Shown here piece by piece: positions 1 to 7,895 of a stretch of 58,151 nucleotides of DNA. The translations under genes were made by a program, and so were the position numbers. The notes below the pieces were generated by a model that did no database searches, was not told where the DNA came from, and saw only the letters and a list, made by a program, of their open reading frames with translations. The stretch covers positions 1 to 58,151 of the forward strand of contig NZ_JAKNBL010000016.1 in NCBI RefSeq assembly GCF_022410535.1, in the 5' to 3' direction. Each line of letters starts with the position of its first letter. The stretch's first letter is position 1. The DNA comes from Pelotomaculum terephthalicicum JT. Its GTDB lineage: Bacteria > Bacillota > Desulfotomaculia > Desulfotomaculales > Pelotomaculaceae.

Positions 1-48
1 CCGAATTCCCAATTGGATGCGGATTTAAAAAAAATTCCTCTATGGTAA
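1..48 (+). CDS. possible C-terminal end of an upstream gene (partial)
   Basis: Reading from base 1 gives an open frame of 15 codons ending in TAA at 46-48, immediately before the AGGAGG that serves the next gene. This is the spacing expected for the tail of an upstream gene in the same operon, but 15 codons are too few to identify it. It could equally be non-coding. The call rests only on stop position and operon-like spacing. Confidence 0.3.
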   Translation, partial: PNSQLDADLKKIPLW

Positions 49-68
49 GTAGGAGGAATTCAATAACG

Positions 69-2144
69 ATGGTTCAAGCAAAGCCTTGTGCCATCTGCCT
101 CGGCGAATGCCGAGAGGCTATTTATATATATCCGGAGGTTTTACTACAATTTATGGAACTATTGCCGCCCTGTACCAATGCCTGTCCCGTACACACGGAT
201 GTCCGCGGCTACCTAGCCGCCATATCAAAGCGTGACTACACGGAAGCCTACAACTTGATTAAGGCGAACAATCCTTTTCCGTCAGTTTGCGCCTGGATTT
301 GCTCACACCCCTGCGAGGGAGCCTGCCGCCGGGCACAGGTCGACGTACCTGTCGCCATTCGCAGCCTAAAGCGCTTTGTTGTGGAAGCAGTGGGTGCGCG
401 GACGGAAGAGAGCAGGGCAACCGGATATACCGGCAAAAAGGTTGCCGTAATAGGCTCAGGGCCATCCGGTTTAACCGCGGCATTTGACTTGGCGCGTCAA
501 GGGCATCAGGTTGTAGTTTACGACCGTTCCAGGGAGCCGGGCGGACATTTCATGGCCTCGCTGCCGACATTCCGCCTGCCGCGGGAGGTACTGAGACGTG
601 ATGTCGGACTGATTTTGTCCGCCGGGGTTGAATTTATTCCGGAAACCGAAGTGGGTAGGGATATCAGTATTGATGAATTGAGAAACGAATATAACGCGGT
701 TATTATTTGTACCGGTCTATGGGGTGGCCGGGGCCTGGCCATGCCGGGTTTTGACCATCCCGACATATTATCTGCGCTGCCTTTTTTGAAGTCGGCAAAT
801 CAGGGAGAGCGCCCACGGGTTGGGAAAGAGGTCGTTGTGATCGGCGGAGGAAATGTGGCGATTGACGTGGCCCGCGCCGCGTTGCGCTTAGGGGCGCTAA
901 GAGTTAAAGTCATTTCAGTTGAGAAACGGGAGCAAATGCCGGCGTCAGCCTGGGAGATTGCCGAGGCGCTGGATGAGGGGGTGATTTTGGAGCCTGGTTA
1001 CGGCCCGGTGGAGGTCCTGCTGTCTAGCGGAGGTATTATTACCGGTGTCAAAGTGCAGAAGGTGAAAGCTGTTTTTGACCGGGAAGGAAAATTTAACCCG
1101 ACTTATGAACCTAATGTTTATCAGATTGTTCCAGGAGATACGGTAATCCTTTCCATCGGTCAGACGCCGGAGACATCTTTTCTTGAAGGAAGCGGCCTGA
1201 AAACCGGTGCGCTGGGTTACTTGCCGACAGATGAAAATTCTCTTGCAACCGGTTCCTCCGGCGTTTTTGCTTGCGGTGAAATAGTCACGGGGGCGGGACT
1301 GGCAATAGCCGCAGTGGCGTCAGGTCACCGGGCGGCAGGTATTGTCGGCCGCTACTTGCGTGGTGAAAAAGCGCTCCCGGTTGGTGGAGAATTTAAACTG
1401 CTTGGGGCGCTGCCTGAAGAAGTAGCCAAAAAAGTGCCGCTCAAAGAACGTCAGGGAATGCCTTCTCTACCGCCTCGACAACGTTCTCTGAGCTTTTTGC
1501 CTTATGAAATGGGTTTAAGTGAAGACGCTGCCCTCCGTGAAGCGGGACGTTGTATGAAATGCGGGTTGGGAGCAAGGGTGGAGCCGGAAAAATGCGCCGC
1601 TTGCTTAACCTGTCAGCGAGTTTGTCCTTATGGTGTTCCTGTTGTTGAAGAACACGCCAGGATTTCCGTGGAAGGCTGCCTGGCCTGCGGCGTCTGTGCG
1701 GCCGCCTGTCCGGCGGGCGCTATCACGCTGGAAGCTCTGGATGAGATTACCGTAAACATATCAAACGAAAGTTACCTGGTTATATTCGCCTGCCGGGAGG
1801 TCTGCACGAGCATCACCCGGAAAAAGTTAAAAAATATATCCGCATTATATGAATCGCGGCTGGTAGAAATACCTACCGCCGGAGCCCTGCGCCTGGAATG
1901 GATTCTGGAAGCTTTTGAGAAGGGTGCCGCCGGTGTGGCGGTCGCGGCCTGTGGACCGGGTCAATGTCGGCACCCCGGCGGGAGCGCCTCATGCAAAGGC
2001 GTATTAGAGCGCGCCAGAACGCTGATGGCCCAATTGGGGATTCCCTCAGAGCGGCTTTACTACTGCCAGCAAGATGAGGGAGAGGACCTGATTCCTCTGC
2101 TTGAAAATTATTATCACAGGTTGAAGATTATCGATACAAATTAG
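69..2144 (+). CDS. GltD-like NAD(P)/FAD oxidoreductase fused to ferredoxin and MvhD domain
   Basis: This is probably a soluble flavoprotein that moves electrons between a pyridine nucleotide and iron-sulfur partners such as a heterodisulfide-reductase-like complex. Four parts are visible. First is a GltD/DPD-type N-terminal cluster domain (PPCTNACPVHTD at about 33-44). Next come two Rossmann motifs (GSGPSG at about 128, GGGNVAIDVA at about 258). A two-cluster ferredoxin follows at about 508-550 (CAACLTCQRVCP, CLACGVCAAACP). The C-terminal 120 residues resemble MvhD/FlpD, with FACREVC and a GPGQCRH motif. ATG 69 was chosen because AGGAGG lies at 51-56; ATG 42 and ATG 153 (GGAGG at 134-138) are alternatives. 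Its redox partner would lie upstream, outside the window. The domain order is seen; the role is inferred. Confidence 0.85.
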   Translation: MVQAKPCAICLGECREAIYIYPEVLLQFMELLPPCTNACPVHTDVRGYLAAISKRDYTEAYNLIKANNPFPSVCAWICSHPCEGACRRAQVDVPVAIRSLKRFVVEAVGARTEESRATGYTGKKVAVIGSGPSGLTAAFDLARQGHQVVVYDRSREPGGHFMASLPTFRLPREVLRRDVGLILSAGVEFIPETEVGRDISIDELRNEYNAVIICTGLWGGRGLAMPGFDHPDILSALPFLKSANQGERPRVGKEVVVIGGGNVAIDVARAALRLGALRVKVISVEKREQMPASAWEIAEALDEGVILEPGYGPVEVLLSSGGIITGVKVQKVKAVFDREGKFNPTYEPNVYQIVPGDTVILSIGQTPETSFLEGSGLKTGALGYLPTDENSLATGSSGVFACGEIVTGAGLAIAAVASGHRAAGIVGRYLRGEKALPVGGEFKLLGALPEEVAKKVPLKERQGMPSLPPRQRSLSFLPYEMGLSEDAALREAGRCMKCGLGARVEPEKCAACLTCQRVCPYGVPVVEEHARISVEGCLACGVCAAACPAGAITLEALDEITVNISNESYLVIFACREVCTSITRKKLKNISALYESRLVEIPTAGALRLEWILEAFEKGAAGVAVAACGPGQCRHPGGSASCKGVLERARTLMAQLGIPSERLYYCQQDEGEDLIPLLENYYHRLKIIDTN

Positions 2145-2173
2145 ATGAACTCACCACAGTTTTGAGAGAATAA

Positions 2174-2194
2174 GCCGGGTGTTGGTAACCCGGC
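2174..2194. terminator. hairpin between convergent genes
   Basis: A 7-bp perfect stem (GCCGGGT with ACCCGGC) and 7-nt loop lie between the plus-strand flavoprotein gene and the minus-strand repeat protein gene. It is placed to end transcription from both sides. The T-run is weak on the plus side, so efficiency is uncertain. Confidence 0.5.
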
Positions 2195-2204
2195 CGGCAA
2201 TGAA

Positions 2205-2780
2205 TTATTTTTTTTCATCTTTTGGGGGCTCATCTTTTTTGGCTTCTTCTGAATAAAACCCTTGGCCGCAGCCACAGTCACCGTCACCCGTGCCTGGGGG
2301 CATAATAGGGTTGGGATTCCAAGCCGGCATAGGGAAGCCGCCGGTTAGTCCGCCGGTTAATCCACCGGTTGGCATACCTGGACCGGGAGTGCCTGGACAA
2401 GGAGTGCAGCCGGGGGCTGGGCACCATCCAGATGTCGGGGCCATGCCGGGCGGCATGCCTGGAGGGCAGCCGGGAGTTGGGCACCATCCGGATGTCGGGG
2501 CCATGCCTGGAGGGCAACCGGGAGTTGGACACCATCCGGATGTCGGAGCCATGCCGGGTTGCATCCCTGGGCAAGTCTCTCCTCCGGTTACCTGGACTCC
2601 CCGGTATGCGGCATCAACTGTGTTCCAAAACTTTGCTTCCCCTGCCTCTTCCATGATCATGCCTAAAATTATATGCCGGGTAAATTCGTCCGGAGCCATA
2701 CATCCCAGCATAGCCAGGTGTTTTATTTGCTGGAGTTCGATCTGAATCACTTCATGAACCAATGTGCGAAGAGCATCCAT
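2205..2780 (-). CDS. ferritin-like protein with Pro/Gly/Cys-rich repeat tail, possible spore coat protein
   Basis: The protein has 191 residues. Residues 1-65 look helical and ferritin-like (HEVIQIELQQIKHLAML, then EEAGEAKFWNTV). Residues 70-165 are low-complexity Pro, Gly, Met and Cys with three near-identical copies of GMAPTSGWCPTPGCPP, followed by TGGLTGGLTGG. The C-terminus is acidic and lysine-rich with CGCGQG. Cysteine-rich repeats on a small helical domain are typical of proteins cross-linked into spore coats, but no family was recognised, so that role is inferred. It lies 35 bp downstream of a second small ferritin-like gene on the same strand, probably in one operon. The start has an AGGAGG at 2787-2792. 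Confidence 0.7.
   Translation of the reverse strand: MDALRTLVHEVIQIELQQIKHLAMLGCMAPDEFTRHIILGMIMEEAGEAKFWNTVDAAYRGVQVTGGETCPGMQPGMAPTSGWCPTPGCPPGMAPTSGWCPTPGCPPGMPPGMAPTSGWCPAPGCTPCPGTPGPGMPTGGLTGGLTGGFPMPAWNPNPIMPPGTGDGDCGCGQGFYSEEAKKDEPPKDEKK
2420..2565. repeat. in-gene tandem repeat, three units of 48-60 bp
   Basis: The core CACCATCC-GATGTCGG recurs at about 2422, 2482 and 2530, so the units are 60 and 48 bp apart. They encode the GMAPTSGWCPTPGCPP copies. The extra 12 bp in one unit encodes an additional GMPP. Near-identity at DNA level suggests recent expansion or ongoing recombination. Confidence 0.85.
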
Positions 2781-2815
2781 TTTTATTACCTCCTGTAAAA
2801 AATGTTTAGTAAATA

Positions 2816-3112
2816 CTATTTTTTTTCTTCTTGCTCACCGGCGGAATAAGGCATGGTGCCAACAGGTGACGCGGCGGGCATTACCCCGAAACATTGGGAC
2901 AGCAAGGAAAGTTTTTCCGTCATGCGTTGTTCTTTGCAGGCCATGTATAAGATTATTCTGCGGAGTTCTTCTGAAGGTACGGCTTGTGCAATCCGGGAAT
3001 AGAGAGCGACTTCCTGTTGTTCACCTTTTGCCAGCATCCCCAGGATGTTTTGCGGGTTGGGATAACAGTCTCCTGTCATGCCGCCCATTACGTCTTCTTG
3101 CTTAGCGCTCAT
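2816..3112 (-). CDS. small ferritin-like protein
   Basis: The protein has 98 residues and is mostly helical. The motif pattern GEQQEVALYSRIAQAVPSEE followed by YMACKEQRMTEKLSLL resembles a half-size ferritin-like or rubrerythrin-like domain of the kind found in CotJC-like and other spore proteins. The metal-ligand set is incomplete by eye, so enzymatic activity is doubtful. It is the first gene of a minus-strand pair with the repeat-tailed ferritin-like protein. Its N-terminus (MSAKQEDVMGG) has no signal peptide. A role in the spore surface is an inference from the neighbour. Confidence 0.7.
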   Translation of the reverse strand: MSAKQEDVMGGMTGDCYPNPQNILGMLAKGEQQEVALYSRIAQAVPSEELRRIILYMACKEQRMTEKLSLLSQCFGVMPAASPVGTMPYSAGEQEEKK

Positions 3113-3252
3113 ATTGATATCCTGCCTTTCTAAGGTTGATTGTTGTTATATTATATGAAAGCGGCTCCATGTGGTTACATTTACCATGTCTGGAATGTGA
3201 AATAATTTTATATTTTGTTGAGGCACCCAATATCGTCGTATGTTTTAAAATG

Positions 3253-4770
3253 TTATCTGACACGCAGCTTGGTTTGCTGAGGCACATCGTAATTGCCTTC
3301 TTTGCTGATCGTGGCGTTTATGTTAAAACGTGAAAACTTGTCCCGGTATGATTGGACAGCCGATAAATGTAAATCGTGATGACCTAAGACAACTTTTAAG
3401 TTATTGATGTTATCAGAACAAGTAAGACTGGCGCCATCAACGGACTGGACCCGTTGATAAAATTCAACAGCTCTCTGATGCTCTAATGTTACTGACAATT
3501 CAAACCGCGCCGGGCGAAATAACCGGCCGTTAGAATAAGAAAAGCACCGATCACCTATCCCGCCGAGACCGTACCAGGTGAAAATGGCATTACCACCGTT
3601 TTTGAGAATAAACCTTCCCCGGGACATTTCCGATAAATCCAGCCTGCTCACTTTGTATGAGTTGTAGACAAAACCATTTTCAAAAACTTGAACTACGGCA
3701 TAAGCGCAAGGGAACTGCACAGTCGCCGGCACTTCCACGTAAGGGAGATTGCCGGTCATGAACCGGTTGGCGGTAACCTTGTTCCGGTGTATATGTCCGC
3801 AAAAAACACCTTGCACACAGGAAAATGGCCTGATGGTTTTTTTTAACTCAATATGGTTTTTGACGCCGAACCATAAGTCCGGACCGTTGCATGGATGGTG
3901 AAGAAACAGGTAAGAGGGCTTGCCCTCATTTTGCAATATGTTTTTAGTCCATTGCAGCTGATTTTGGTCTATATATCCCCAATTATTGTTTTCTCTGCAG
4001 GAGTCAACCAAAATAAACTGGTAATCACGAAATACATAGTTCGCGCAAGTTTTTTCCCGATTGGACACATAGTCAAGAAAACCCTGTTCGCCTATACCTG
4101 AATCTTTGGTATATTTGTCATGATTGCCGATGCATAACAGGTGGGGGGTGTCTCCGAAGCAGGGCAGGATTTGATTGCGTAGTTCCAAATATTGCTGCTT
4201 GTTGGCGGAATCAGTAAGGTCGCCTGTGAGTACCGCCAGATCAATGTTCCGTCTTTTGCTGTCCTGAATGCACTGGACTAATAAACTGCTTGAGTATTCA
4301 ACGAGCTTGCCAAAGTAAATTTCATTGATGTCCTGCGCGGGGTTTGTGGAAGCAATGTGCGTGTCGCTAAAAATGGCGTAACTGAAAAGGTGCCTCCCTT
4401 CCGGTTTAGGTAGAGTGGTGAACGAGTTAAGGGGGCCTTGCGCTTCTTTGCATTCCACCCGGTACCAATAACGCGCGGAGGATTTTAAGCCATGTATTTC
4501 CACCCAGTGATATTGTGTATTTTGGTTGACTGTGTACTTAGTTAACCGTTCGGGAGTGTCCCCAAAACATATTGTGGTGTCGGCTAATCGTTTTGGTGTT
4601 GCCCAGGTGATCATGGCGTGGTCATAACCAACAGTACATAACTCTTCGTTGCAAATCGCCGGATAGCTTGTTATAGCCAACGGATAGTAATCAATTTGGC
4701 TGTCTGTTTTAAAATTCCAGGGTAAGTTATTGATACACCGTATAGCTGTTTTTTTTGAAACAGTACTCAT
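3253..4770 (-). CDS. metallophosphoesterase with purple-acid-phosphatase-like N-terminal domain
   Basis: A 505-residue member of the calcineurin-like phosphoesterase fold. The metal-binding blocks appear in order: FSDTHIA (about 135), LTGDLTD (about 181), IGNHDKY (about 215), FLHHPC (about 290) and CGHIHRN (about 325). Residues about 45-120 look like the fibronectin-III-like domain that precedes purple acid phosphatase catalytic domains (AMITWATP, HGLKSSARYWYRV). No signal peptide or membrane segment is evident, so it is probably cytoplasmic unless secreted by another route. ATG 4770 is preferred over the longer frame start at 4833 because GGAG lies 10 nt upstream of it. The substrate cannot be told from sequence. 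No operon partner is apparent. Confidence 0.85.
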   Translation of the reverse strand: MSTVSKKTAIRCINNLPWNFKTDSQIDYYPLAITSYPAICNEELCTVGYDHAMITWATPKRLADTTICFGDTPERLTKYTVNQNTQYHWVEIHGLKSSARYWYRVECKEAQGPLNSFTTLPKPEGRHLFSYAIFSDTHIASTNPAQDINEIYFGKLVEYSSSLLVQCIQDSKRRNIDLAVLTGDLTDSANKQQYLELRNQILPCFGDTPHLLCIGNHDKYTKDSGIGEQGFLDYVSNREKTCANYVFRDYQFILVDSCRENNNWGYIDQNQLQWTKNILQNEGKPSYLFLHHPCNGPDLWFGVKNHIELKKTIRPFSCVQGVFCGHIHRNKVTANRFMTGNLPYVEVPATVQFPCAYAVVQVFENGFVYNSYKVSRLDLSEMSRGRFILKNGGNAIFTWYGLGGIGDRCFSYSNGRLFRPARFELSVTLEHQRAVEFYQRVQSVDGASLTCSDNINNLKVVLGHHDLHLSAVQSYRDKFSRFNINATISKEGNYDVPQQTKLRVR

Positions 4771-4971
4771 TTGTGAATTTCTCCATAAATTTATTATTGC
4801 TAGTATATGCTTATTTATTGCGACTTGTAACATTTAGCATCAGCGGCGTTGAGTATCTAAAGCGGGTGGCTAAAATTGTTATTTAGACGAGGACAAGTGC
4901 CCATGTTTTGGATACCTCGGTATAGAGCAACTGTAGCCCCAAGGAGTATAGTAAAATTATACGGGACCAGA

Positions 4972-6540
4972 CTAAGCGTTGAGTCTTTGTTTTTTCAGTA
5001 AGTATATGAATTTTTCTACCAATTGTGGATCAAATTGTTTCCCTGCACACCTTCTTAACTCTTTTATGGCTGCTGTTTGGGTTAAGGCCTTGCGGTATGG
5101 ACGGTCGCTGGTTATGGCGTCATAAGCGTCAACAATTGCCAGGATACGGCATTCCAACGGTATTTCCTCACCCTTCAGTCCAAGGGGGTATCCCTCGCCG
5201 TTCCACCATTCGTGATGTTTAAGGACCCAGTCGGCAATAGGAACAAGATCCGGCGCGAGTATGGCGATACGGTGGCCAATTACGCAATGCTGCCTCATTT
5301 CAGCAGTTTCTTCAGCGTTTAGAGGACCGGGTTTAAATAAAATGCTGTCCGGTACTCCAATCTTGCCAATATCATGGAATTGCGCCAGAAGACGCAAATC
5401 GGTTAAACTGCGTTCCGGCAGATCGATGGCTGAAGCCAGATTAACGATCAGGATTTGTAACCGGTCCGCATGTTCTTCTGTCATAAAATCCCTTACTTGA
5501 AGCATTTTCATCAAGGTTTGCACTACGGCGCTGCGTGTGCTTTGAGCCTGGTGGAGTTTTTCCCGGTACATCTTATTGTCCGCTTCTTTAAAAAGCTCGT
5601 TGATGCTTATAGATTGATCGCTTCTTGCGGCAAACCCGACGGAAATACTGAGCGGCAGTTCATGGTTTGTCGCGTTGTGTCTGGCGATGGCGTCTTTTAT
5701 TCTTTTACAGGCTTCTGCGAGAGTGCTTTCTTTAGTGTCTGGAATAATCGCGGCGAATTCGTCGCCGCCGATTCTTGCCACCACATCGCTTTCACGAAAA
5801 GAACTTCTTATGATATTGGCGACTGTCAGCAGTAGAGCGTCCCCGGCTTCATGCCCAAGTGTATCGTTGACAAGTTTGAGCCCGTCCACATCACAAACAA
5901 TTATACCCGCCGTGTTGCCGCGCCCTCCTCCAACCCGCCGCATTTCCTCCTCAAAATAAGCGCGATTATGCAGGCCGGTGAGGGAGTCATGCAGGCTTAT
6001 ATGTTTCAGGCGTTCCTCAAGCTGCTTTTGTTCAGTTATGTCCCGAATAGTCTCAATCGCTCCGACAACTTGCTTTTCTTTGTCAAAAAGAGGTGAAACA
6101 ATTCCCCAAATATAGGCGCCTTTTCCTCCGTGCAGATCAGGCAAATATGACTGCCCGTGCAATGTGATGCCTTTCTTTTCAAAGTAATCGTAAAAAGAAG
6201 AGGGATCAGCTTCAGCGTTGAAGGCAAAATCAACCAAACCTGGGCGGGGTATCCCGTAAAAAGGTAGGGAGTACATATAATCTCCTTTGCCCAGCATTTG
6301 TTCTTTTGGCATACCAGTCATTTCTTCAATAGCCCGGTTCCAGGCAATAATCTTCTTATCCGGGCCGATTACAAAAGTGGCATCGGGCAGGAATTCAATA
6401 ATATCCTGCAGCCGCTGGTTTGCTAAAGCCAGGGCGGCCTCTTTCTTTTGTAATTTGTCATACTGTTGCCTGAGTTCTTCTTCGGTGGCAATTAATTCTT
6501 CATTGATGGCAATTAATTGTCCAAAACCGCCACCAAACAA
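4972..6540 (-). CDS. PAS-GGDEF-HD-GYP c-di-GMP turnover protein, probable 3' half of a split gene
   Basis: This 522-codon frame carries a helical linker (ATEEELRQQYDKLQ), a PAS domain (about 45-165), a GGDEF domain (about 180-335) with an intact GGDEF motif, and an HD-GYP domain (about 345-515) with HDIGKIGVP and HHEWWNGEGYP. It could both make and degrade cyclic di-GMP. The only start at its 5' end is TTG 6540, inside the preceding frame and without a Shine-Dalgarno sequence. It begins exactly where the upstream MEDS-PAS frame stops in the middle of a second PAS domain. The two are best read as one sensor gene broken by a frame change or internal deletion. Confidence 0.8.
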   Translation of the reverse strand: MFGGGFGQLIAINEELIATEEELRQQYDKLQKKEAALALANQRLQDIIEFLPDATFVIGPDKKIIAWNRAIEEMTGMPKEQMLGKGDYMYSLPFYGIPRPGLVDFAFNAEADPSSFYDYFEKKGITLHGQSYLPDLHGGKGAYIWGIVSPLFDKEKQVVGAIETIRDITEQKQLEERLKHISLHDSLTGLHNRAYFEEEMRRVGGGRGNTAGIIVCDVDGLKLVNDTLGHEAGDALLLTVANIIRSSFRESDVVARIGGDEFAAIIPDTKESTLAEACKRIKDAIARHNATNHELPLSISVGFAARSDQSISINELFKEADNKMYREKLHQAQSTRSAVVQTLMKMLQVRDFMTEEHADRLQILIVNLASAIDLPERSLTDLRLLAQFHDIGKIGVPDSILFKPGPLNAEETAEMRQHCVIGHRIAILAPDLVPIADWVLKHHEWWNGEGYPLGLKGEEIPLECRILAIVDAYDAITSDRPYRKALTQTAAIKELRRCAGKQFDPQLVEKFIYLLKKQRLNA

Positions 6541-7607
6541 CCGGCAGTATCAACAACTGCTGAGATGAAATCACGTTCCCTTTTTAAATCCCGCTCAGCC
6601 TGCTTTCTCTTTGTGATGTCCGTGAGCATGCCCAATGAGCCAATAAAGCGACTGTCCTTGTCAAAAAAAGGGGTGGCCGACACTATCGCCCAAAATGGTG
6701 AGTTGTCTTCGCGGCGGTATTCAAATTCGTATTGTTCCCAAATTCCCAGTTTGCGGCGTTTCATGATGTTTTTAGCATGGGACCAGTGCTCTTTGTCTAT
6801 ATAATCAAAATAAGATCGCCCGTTCATTTCTTTAACAGTAGAACCAAACATTAAAGCCAGTTTTTCATTGGCGAAGGTTGTCCGATTGTCGGCATTCAAT
6901 ATCCAGATGCCATCATTGGCGGTTTCGACTATCCGGCGGTACTGCTCCTCCATGTCATACTTGTTTTCCGAGTTGTTTAACCAGTGCTCAACTTCGTATG
7001 CACTACTTTTTTGGTTTAGAAAATCATTTGGAGGCAAATAGTAAAAGTTATGGTGAATATGGGTACCACGCACCAGCATCGGGTGAGTGATGATCACTTC
7101 TTTTATGATTTCCGGGCCGGTTTCTTTACGGTTATACTGGCAAAGGGAAACACATGGATATTCCGGAAAGAAATAATTCAACTTGGCCTCATATTCCATT
7201 AGCTTACGCGCATCTGTTTCACTCTGGAGAAACCGGGTCATTTCTCCGGTTATACGTATGATATTATAACCATCAGCTATTGCTTCAGTTGTTTCTTTCT
7301 TTAATAATGCAATCATTTGGTCAGGATCAAATACGCCGTTTTCCAATTGAAGTTCATTTAATGTTAAAATAAGAAGTTGCCCGGATGATTCAGCAGCAGC
7401 TACGTTGACGCCTTCTTCATTTAAGTAGCCGCGTACTTGGTCAGCCGTGCTTGCATTCGCGATATAAATGCATTTGTCACCCTGCTCAAAACCAAGGACA
7501 ATAAAAGGGATGACAATATCATACCATTCTTCCGGCGTGTCATAGATCAAGCAAAGATGACTGTGAGGCTTAATCATTTGCAGAGTATCCTTTTGTTGGT
7601 GAAGCAA
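6513..7607 (-). CDS. MEDS and PAS domain sensor, probable 5' half of a split gene
   Basis: Residues about 12-175 match the MEDS (DcmR-like sensory) pattern: HLCLIYDTPEEW near the start and HPMLVRGTHIHHNFYY near the end. Residues about 215-345 form a PAS/PAC domain (NDGIWILNADNRTTFAN to ITKRKQAERDLKRERD). The frame then starts another PAS domain (FISAVVDTAGCLVAVLD) but stops after about 20 residues. The downstream GGDEF/HD-GYP frame overlaps it by 28 bp in a different frame. The start is TTG 7607, supported by GGAGG at 7616-7620 with 8-nt spacing. An intact relative would be one polypeptide linking MEDS-PAS sensing to c-di-GMP output. Confidence 0.8.
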   Translation of the reverse strand: MLHQQKDTLQMIKPHSHLCLIYDTPEEWYDIVIPFIVLGFEQGDKCIYIANASTADQVRGYLNEEGVNVAAAESSGQLLILTLNELQLENGVFDPDQMIALLKKETTEAIADGYNIIRITGEMTRFLQSETDARKLMEYEAKLNYFFPEYPCVSLCQYNRKETGPEIIKEVIITHPMLVRGTHIHHNFYYLPPNDFLNQKSSAYEVEHWLNNSENKYDMEEQYRRIVETANDGIWILNADNRTTFANEKLALMFGSTVKEMNGRSYFDYIDKEHWSHAKNIMKRRKLGIWEQYEFEYRREDNSPFWAIVSATPFFDKDSRFIGSLGMLTDITKRKQAERDLKRERDFISAVVDTAGCLVAVLDN

Positions 7608-7895
7608 CCTATTTTCCTCCCAGTGCTGTCATATATTTTTTGTGAATTATTTGTTTTTCGGCAAAATTATGAATTTACCTGCAAAACGTGTCTTTTGATG
7701 TCGAAAAATATTGTAAAATAGTAATTAAATTATGACTATTATTAGGTGATATAAACTTTTATAATTAGATTACCAGCAGTTTGGTATGCCCGTCCGCATA
7801 TCAGCCGCATTGTATGTCCAAGGGTTATTGATAAAACATATGTTCTTAAAGAGCAAATGTTTCTTAATTAAAATATATATGGAGGTGTAACTTTA
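7608..7895. other. AT-rich divergent intergenic region
   Basis: 288 bp between a minus-strand sensor gene and the plus-strand unknown gene. It should hold both promoters. It is very AT-rich, so TATAAT-like hexamers are uninformative and no single promoter can be assigned. No hairpin with a U-tract was found. The downstream end carries the GGAGG (7881-7885) of the next gene. Confidence 0.5.

Noticed and set aside
2290-2745. 151-codon plus-strand frame opposite the repeat protein
   Set aside because: It is the antisense shadow of the Pro/Gly-rich repeats.
3102-3287. 61-codon minus-strand frame between two genes
   Set aside because: No ribosome binding site and it overlaps the metallophosphoesterase 3' end; composition is random.
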